Positions 60,000 to 64,000 of a stretch of 64,000 bases of DNA are shown piece after piece. The notes below the pieces were generated by a model. It did no database searches and was not told the DNA's origin. It saw nothing but the letters and a program-made list of their open reading frames with translations. The DNA is taken from assembly GCA_963575745.1 (NCBI GenBank), contig CAUYUJ010020615.1, positions 648,736 through 712,735 on the forward strand. Reading direction: 5' to 3'. Made by a program: the position numbers and the translations under genes. Source of the DNA: Prorocentrum cordatum. Its lineage: Eukaryota > Sar > Dinophyceae > Prorocentrales > Prorocentraceae. The stretch's first letter is position 1; the number at the start of each line of letters is the position of its first letter.

Positions 60000-60660
60000 C
60001 GGAACGCTGAACAAGGAACGGAGGGACTGCCCTGGCACCGGCGGGCCTCGACCAAGAACAAGTTCCACGACCCAGAATCTGGGAAACGGCAACAAAACCA
60101 GAGCCCCACCTGAGCCCACCGTGGTTCTTCTCTCGATGTTCGAGGGACAAGCAAAAGTCCACATTGTTGCTCCCTGGACCTCCACCAAAATGCGATCGGA
60201 CCTACTGCTCGAGGCGAATCCAGCCGTGACGACGAGGGCCTCCCAGGAGGTCCCAAACGGGAAATACGAAGGAAGGGCCGCGGTATACGTACCTTTTCCT
60301 GCAATGAGCTTTGGCTGTACCCTTCGATCGGAAGAAGTGGGTAGAAACATGAAGTAGGAAGGCGCTGAAAGTATACTGGATCCGCGCCCGCTCCCCGAAG
60401 ACGGAGGAGAAGGGAAACCCACTCGACCTATGACATAGGAAGGACCCTCAAGTGCATTGGAATCTGAGGATCGAAAATGTAGGTACGTTCAAAGACCGAT
60501 GAGTATGCCCGCGCAGTCGTTCAGGGTTCTCTGGCTGTCGGCGACAAGCCTGCGGACGTTATACTGCACGAGCCTCAAATTCGAGGCTGTGCCTGGGCCG
60601 AGGCCTCGCTGCGCGGCAGCGCCCGCAGTAGTGGAGGAAGAACAGACTGCAAAAGCATTA
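60000..60660. other. intergenic, nothing recognised
   Basis: No gene or RNA. GGAACGCTGAACAAGGAACG at 60000 resembles the end of the 57519 element. Confidence 0.5.
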
Positions 60661-60668
60661 ACCTTCAA

Positions 60669-60786
60669 AAGTCCGCGCGGATTTCGCTGATCCGCGCTGG
60701 ACCCCGCCCTCCCTGGCGCGCGGAGCGCGCCAGGGGCGGCGCCTCAGGGGGGTTCGGCGCAGATCCACGAAATCCGCGCGGACCGT
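60669..60786. repeat. inverted-repeat element, free copy (pair of 58746-58880)
   Basis: GTCCGCGCGGATTTCG and CGAAATCCGCGCGGAC form perfect 16-bp ends. The interior GCGCTGGACCCC, GGCGCGCGGAGCGCGCCAGG and GGCGGCGCC matches the EEP intron copy. About 118 bp. Confidence 0.92.
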
Positions 60787-61184
60787 CGAATGCTGAGCAA
60801 CAAAAAAACACAGTCTTAAGCGAAATGGTATAGCAACCTTACGCTGCGGCTTACGCAGGCCGCCAGCGCGAGGCCGCTCACGCGCGACCCTTACGCGGGC
60901 AACTTACGCGCGAGTGTCGGTGAAGACGACCCTGTTTGGGGAGAGTCCAACAAGTACCGATACAATTACTCCGCGAACCTCTCCCAAGGCGCGTTCTGAC
61001 CACGATTTCGAAGCGAATCCTGGATTCACCTCGAATCCTGGATTCGGAGTCCGGCAATGGCGACGAGGGCCTCCCAGGAGGCCCCCCAAAAGCCAAATCT
61101 GCCGAGGGGTACCGGTATGGGTACCTTTGCCTCCTCTGAGTTTTTCTGAGTCGCTCAATTTTACATTTGCGCCGTCTTTTCTCG

Positions 61185-61560
61185 GCGGCGAGCCGGGGGG
61201 GGAAGTGAGAAGGAGAAGACCTTCTCAGAAGGCTCGGAAGTCCCCTGGCCTTCTGAGAAGTTTTCTAAGCCCCCCCGAAGACGCAGAAAACCTCTCAGAA
61301 GGCGCGAGGGCTTCTGAGAAGCCCCGCCGCCTTCTGAGAGGGCCTTCTCCTTCTCACTCCCTCCCCTCGCTCGCCGCCGAATCTGACTTTTGGGTCATAA
61401 CTCTGGTCTCCGGCGGCTGTTCGGGGCGAGGCGTAGCCGCTGGAGCGCATCCTGAGGGCGGAAAACCGCCGAGCGCCGACGAAAACGCCCGAAGACGACG
61501 GGCAACCCAGAACCCGAGACTTCCCCCCCCTCGCTCGCCGCCGAGTTTGTGCTCGTGCCG
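61185..61560 (-). repeat. dispersed repeat, inverted copy of 54340-54645
   Basis: CGCCGCCGAATCTGACTTTT, GCCGCTGGAGCGCATCCTGA and GAGACTTCCCCCCCTCGCTC match the reverse complement of the 54-kb copy. Also multiple AGAAGG/CCTTCTGAGAAG palindromic words. Confidence 0.75.
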
Positions 61561-61784
61561 TCTTTTCTTCCTAAGCGCAGGGCATTCGGGCGCGGGCGCA
61601 CTCGGCTCGCCCTCCGCCGCGAGGCCGCCGCAGCCTCGCGCGGCCAGCGGCAGCATGCCGAGCAGCGGAGCGCAGTGGCGTAGGCTGGCGCGCACGGCCA
61701 TCGCACACATTGACGGCGCAACCTCGCTCGAGCCGAAAGGCTACAATCGAACCCAGGCCACAATAATATTTCTCAAGAGCACGA

Positions 61785-61935
61785 GGCCCTCCGCCGGCCC
61801 AAACACACACACACACACACAGAACGTCCAAGGGCGCCCTCCCCAGGATGCACAAGAACATCTCACGAACACGAAGGACACTAAGGTGCCCTCCCCGAAC
61901 CGACCTCGATCTTATACCTCGGTCCGGCTGTACGA
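61785..61935 (+). repeat. dispersed repeat, copy 2 (pair of 55845-55995)
   Basis: CGTCCAAGGGCGCCCTCCCC, GTGCCCTCCCCGAACCGACC and CGATCTTATACCTCGGTCCG; includes a (CA)n run at 61803-61821 not in copy 1. Confidence 0.8.
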
Positions 61936-61982
61936 ACCCAGACGTGCTCGCGTCGTGAAATACTTGCACAGGGGAATGGAAG

Positions 61983-62025
61983 CATCGACCTGGAATCGGC
62001 AACACATCGCCGAGAGCGTCGGCCG
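61983..62025 (+). repeat. dispersed GAATCGGC repeat, copy 5 (fragment)
   Basis: AGCATCGACCTGGAATCGGC then AACACATCGCCGA; only the first 45 bp are present. Confidence 0.6.
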
Positions 62026-62029
62026 TCCT

Positions 62030-62830
62030 GAGGCCACTTCGGCGTGTCCGGGGCCTCTGGGGGCTGTTCGGGCCCTCTTGGGTCGCTTTTGGAGCTCTCT
62101 TGGGGCGCTATCGAGGGCCTCTTGCATTATCTGGGGAGCCTCCTGGGCTGTCGCTGGGTTTTTGTCGGGAGCCTCTTCGGCCGTCTTGGAGCGATCTGAC
62201 GGGCCTCTGACGCCGTCTGGGACCGTGGGGAGGCGGAACATGGGAGAGCGCAAAAATGCTTGAAAAACCGTCGGAAAACTGATGATGTTCTGTTACCGTG
62301 GCCCTTTGGAGGGGCCTCTGGAGGCGCTCTTGGTGCATTTCGACGGCGTCGTCGGCCGTCCTGAGATCATCTTCGGCGTGTCTGGGGCCTCTGGGGGCTG
62401 TTCGGGCCCTCTTGGGTCGCTCTTGGGGCTCTCTTGGGGCGGTATGCCTCTTGAATTATCTGGGGAGCCTTCTGGGCCGTCTCTGGGTTTTTTCGGGAGC
62501 CTCTTCGGCCGTCTTGGAGCGATCTGAAGGGCCTCTGACGCCGTTTGGGACCGTGGGGAGGCGGAACATGGGAGAGCGCGCAAATGCTTGAAAAACCGTC
62601 GGGAGACTGATGATGTTCGGCTTCTGGGGCCCTTTGGAGGGGCCTCTGGAGGCCCCTCTTGGGGCGTTTTGGCGGCGTCGTCGGCCGTCCTGCGGCCATC
62701 TTCGGCGTGCCCGGGGCCTCTGGGGGCTGTCTTGGCAATCTTTACGGCGCTCTTGGCGTGTCGTGGGCAATTTGGAAGCGGCCCGGGGCAGTCCCGGGGT
62801 CTGTGTCCCTCCAAAGGTCCCAGGGAGCGC
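62030..62830 (-). repeat. CCCAAGA-type array, reverse orientation, two long units
   Basis: GGGGCCTCTGGGGGCTGTTC and GCCCTCTTGGGTCGC repeated. Two copies (62030-62330, 62370-62650) of a roughly 340-bp unit, each with a core containing GCTTGAAAAACCGTCGG and GGGAGAGCGC. A third partial unit follows. Confidence 0.9.
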
Positions 62831-62869
62831 CCATGGGGGAGGGTGGCACCGGCCCGCCCCCCCCGGCCT

Positions 62870-63305
62870 TCTTCTTCTTCTTCTTCTTCTTATTATTATT
62901 ATTATTTATTATTATTACTATTACTATTATTATTATTATTATTAGTAGTAGTAGTAGTAGTAGTAGTAGTATTCGTCTTATTATTCTTATTATTCTTCTT
63001 ATTATGATGATTCTTCTTATTATTATTATTCCTCTTATTAGTATTATTATTCGTATTATTGTTATTCTTCTTCTTATTAGTATTATTCTTCTTCTTCGTA
63101 TTATTATTAGTATTATCATTATTATGTTTCTTCTTAGTATTCTTCTTATCATTAGTCTTATTATTATTATTCTTATTATGCTTCTTATTTTTATTATTAT
63201 GATTCTTATTATTAGTATAGTTCTTAGTATTCTTATTCTTCATATATATATATACATATATATATATGCACGCATGCATTTATATATATATATATATATG
63301 TAGTC
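62870..63305. repeat. (CTT)n, (ATT)n and (TA)n tract
   Basis: CTT run to about 62892, then ATT/ACT/AGT/CTT trinucleotides to 63238 and TATATA/CATATA to 63305. Confidence 0.97.
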
Positions 63306-63309
63306 ACAC

Positions 63310-64000
63310 ATATATTCATATACACAAATATGTTTTGAGGGTTCTCCTTGTGCACTTACATTGCGCAGTGGTCCCAACAGCTTCTCTCGAACGTTCGTCG
63401 TCGCTGGAGCCGCGGTCCTACTGGCATGCGTGAGCAAGGGAGATATGGATCGGTGTTTACGCATTGGTGTCAGAGCGTGGGTCGGTCTGAAAGAGGTCTG
63501 CGCGGGAAGCAATCTTTCTCATGGGCCACCCTGCGCCTCTTGGTCCGTCTTGCGGCGCTCCTCCTCGTCCTCCTCTTCCTCCCCCTTCATCCTCCGCTTT
63601 ATCATATTTAGTCTTCCTCTTGGGGTACGACGGCTGCCCATGGTTAACACAGCCCTTTTTTCCTTTTGCATGAACCCCCATGTTTCTGATCAGGGCAACT
63701 CGTCTGGGCATCGTCTCTAGATGAGCTTATCGACCTTCCACTTCCGGTGGCCTTCCGAGGACGTCAGGGTGGCTCCAACATGCCCCAAGACGGCTTCAAG
63801 GGAGGCCCAAAAGAGCTCCAACACGGCCCCGCCTGGGGACGGCGACGACGACCATCGCGGCGGCGGCGGCAATGACAACGACGCCGACGACGGCCCAACG
63901 ACAATGACCCGACCAACCCATGCGCATGCTCTGGCGGAGCCCGGCTGATCCAAGACTTGAATTCGACGGCTTCCCCACCTCTTGATCCACTGCGTGCTCA
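63310..64000. other. window end, no gene recognised
   Basis: A short CCCCAAGACGGC-type array at 63775-63835 and GGCGGC words. Nothing else supportable. Confidence 0.5.

Noticed and set aside
62902-63303. Ile/Leu-rich membrane protein and Asn/Lys-rich protein frames
   Set aside because: ATT/CTT and TATA simple repeats; no start context, no hydrophobic segment pattern beyond the repeat.

Overview
The window looks like nuclear DNA of a core dinoflagellate. The evidence is: (i) several protein families that, from memory, are highly multi-copy in dinoflagellate genomes and have no assigned function; (ii) introns whose 5' sites are GC or GA as often as GT, each fixed here because only that junction joins two reading frames; (iii) every recognisable gene lies on the minus strand; (iv) short matches to the dinoflagellate spliced leader; (v) a Ty1/copia element with extra domains typical of the group; and (vi) very high GC with abundant simple repeats. 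The species cannot be named from the sequence. No similarity search was run, so all family statements are recollection.

Layout. 1-5600 holds no gene I can support, only GC-rich sequence, a GA microsatellite, a GAGCGTTTTT-type array and a degenerate CCCTAAA-like tract. 5790-12114 (minus) is one multi-exon gene, starting with an AT-hook region at 12114 and continuing through exons at 9203, 9081-7139, 6673-6350 and 6025. 14179-40097 is a single Ty1/copia retrotransposon (minus) with 200-bp TGT...ACA LTRs and a TAGG duplication on both sides. Its gag-protease half (39881-37353) and its methyltransferase-like/integrase/reverse transcriptase/RNase H half (21018-14297) are separated by a 16.3-kb insertion (21022-37352). 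That insertion is bounded by 34-bp inverted repeats and flanked inside by GGATCTATTTTATC arrays.

The 16.3-kb insertion carries up to five minus-strand genes, in transcription order: a nine-exon gene (36654-32940, 496 codons plus stop, no frame break), a three-exon gene (32385-30084, 684 codons plus stop, no frame break), a two-exon gene with CxC and CxxC motifs and one homopolymer frameshift (28232-25607), a two-exon Rossmann/methyltransferase-like gene starting 5 nt later (25601-24537), and a less certain proline-rich gene (about 23493-22507). Most of their introns contain near-perfect long hairpins.

40100-56900 is intergenic and dominated by tandem and dispersed repeats: CCCAAGA arrays with a conserved core, 74-bp, 82-bp, about 100-bp and 18-nt minisatellites, and CAT and CTC microsatellites. 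56957-59078 (minus) is an endonuclease/exonuclease/phosphatase-family gene of at least five exons, with transposon-like inverted repeats in its introns. 59100-64000 is again dispersed repeats, several of them copies of elements found in the EEP introns or at 53.5-56 kb.

The main points are the gene-carrying insertion that splits the retrotransposon, and the recurrence of hairpin or terminal-inverted-repeat elements inside introns, which suggests ongoing intron creation by mobile elements.
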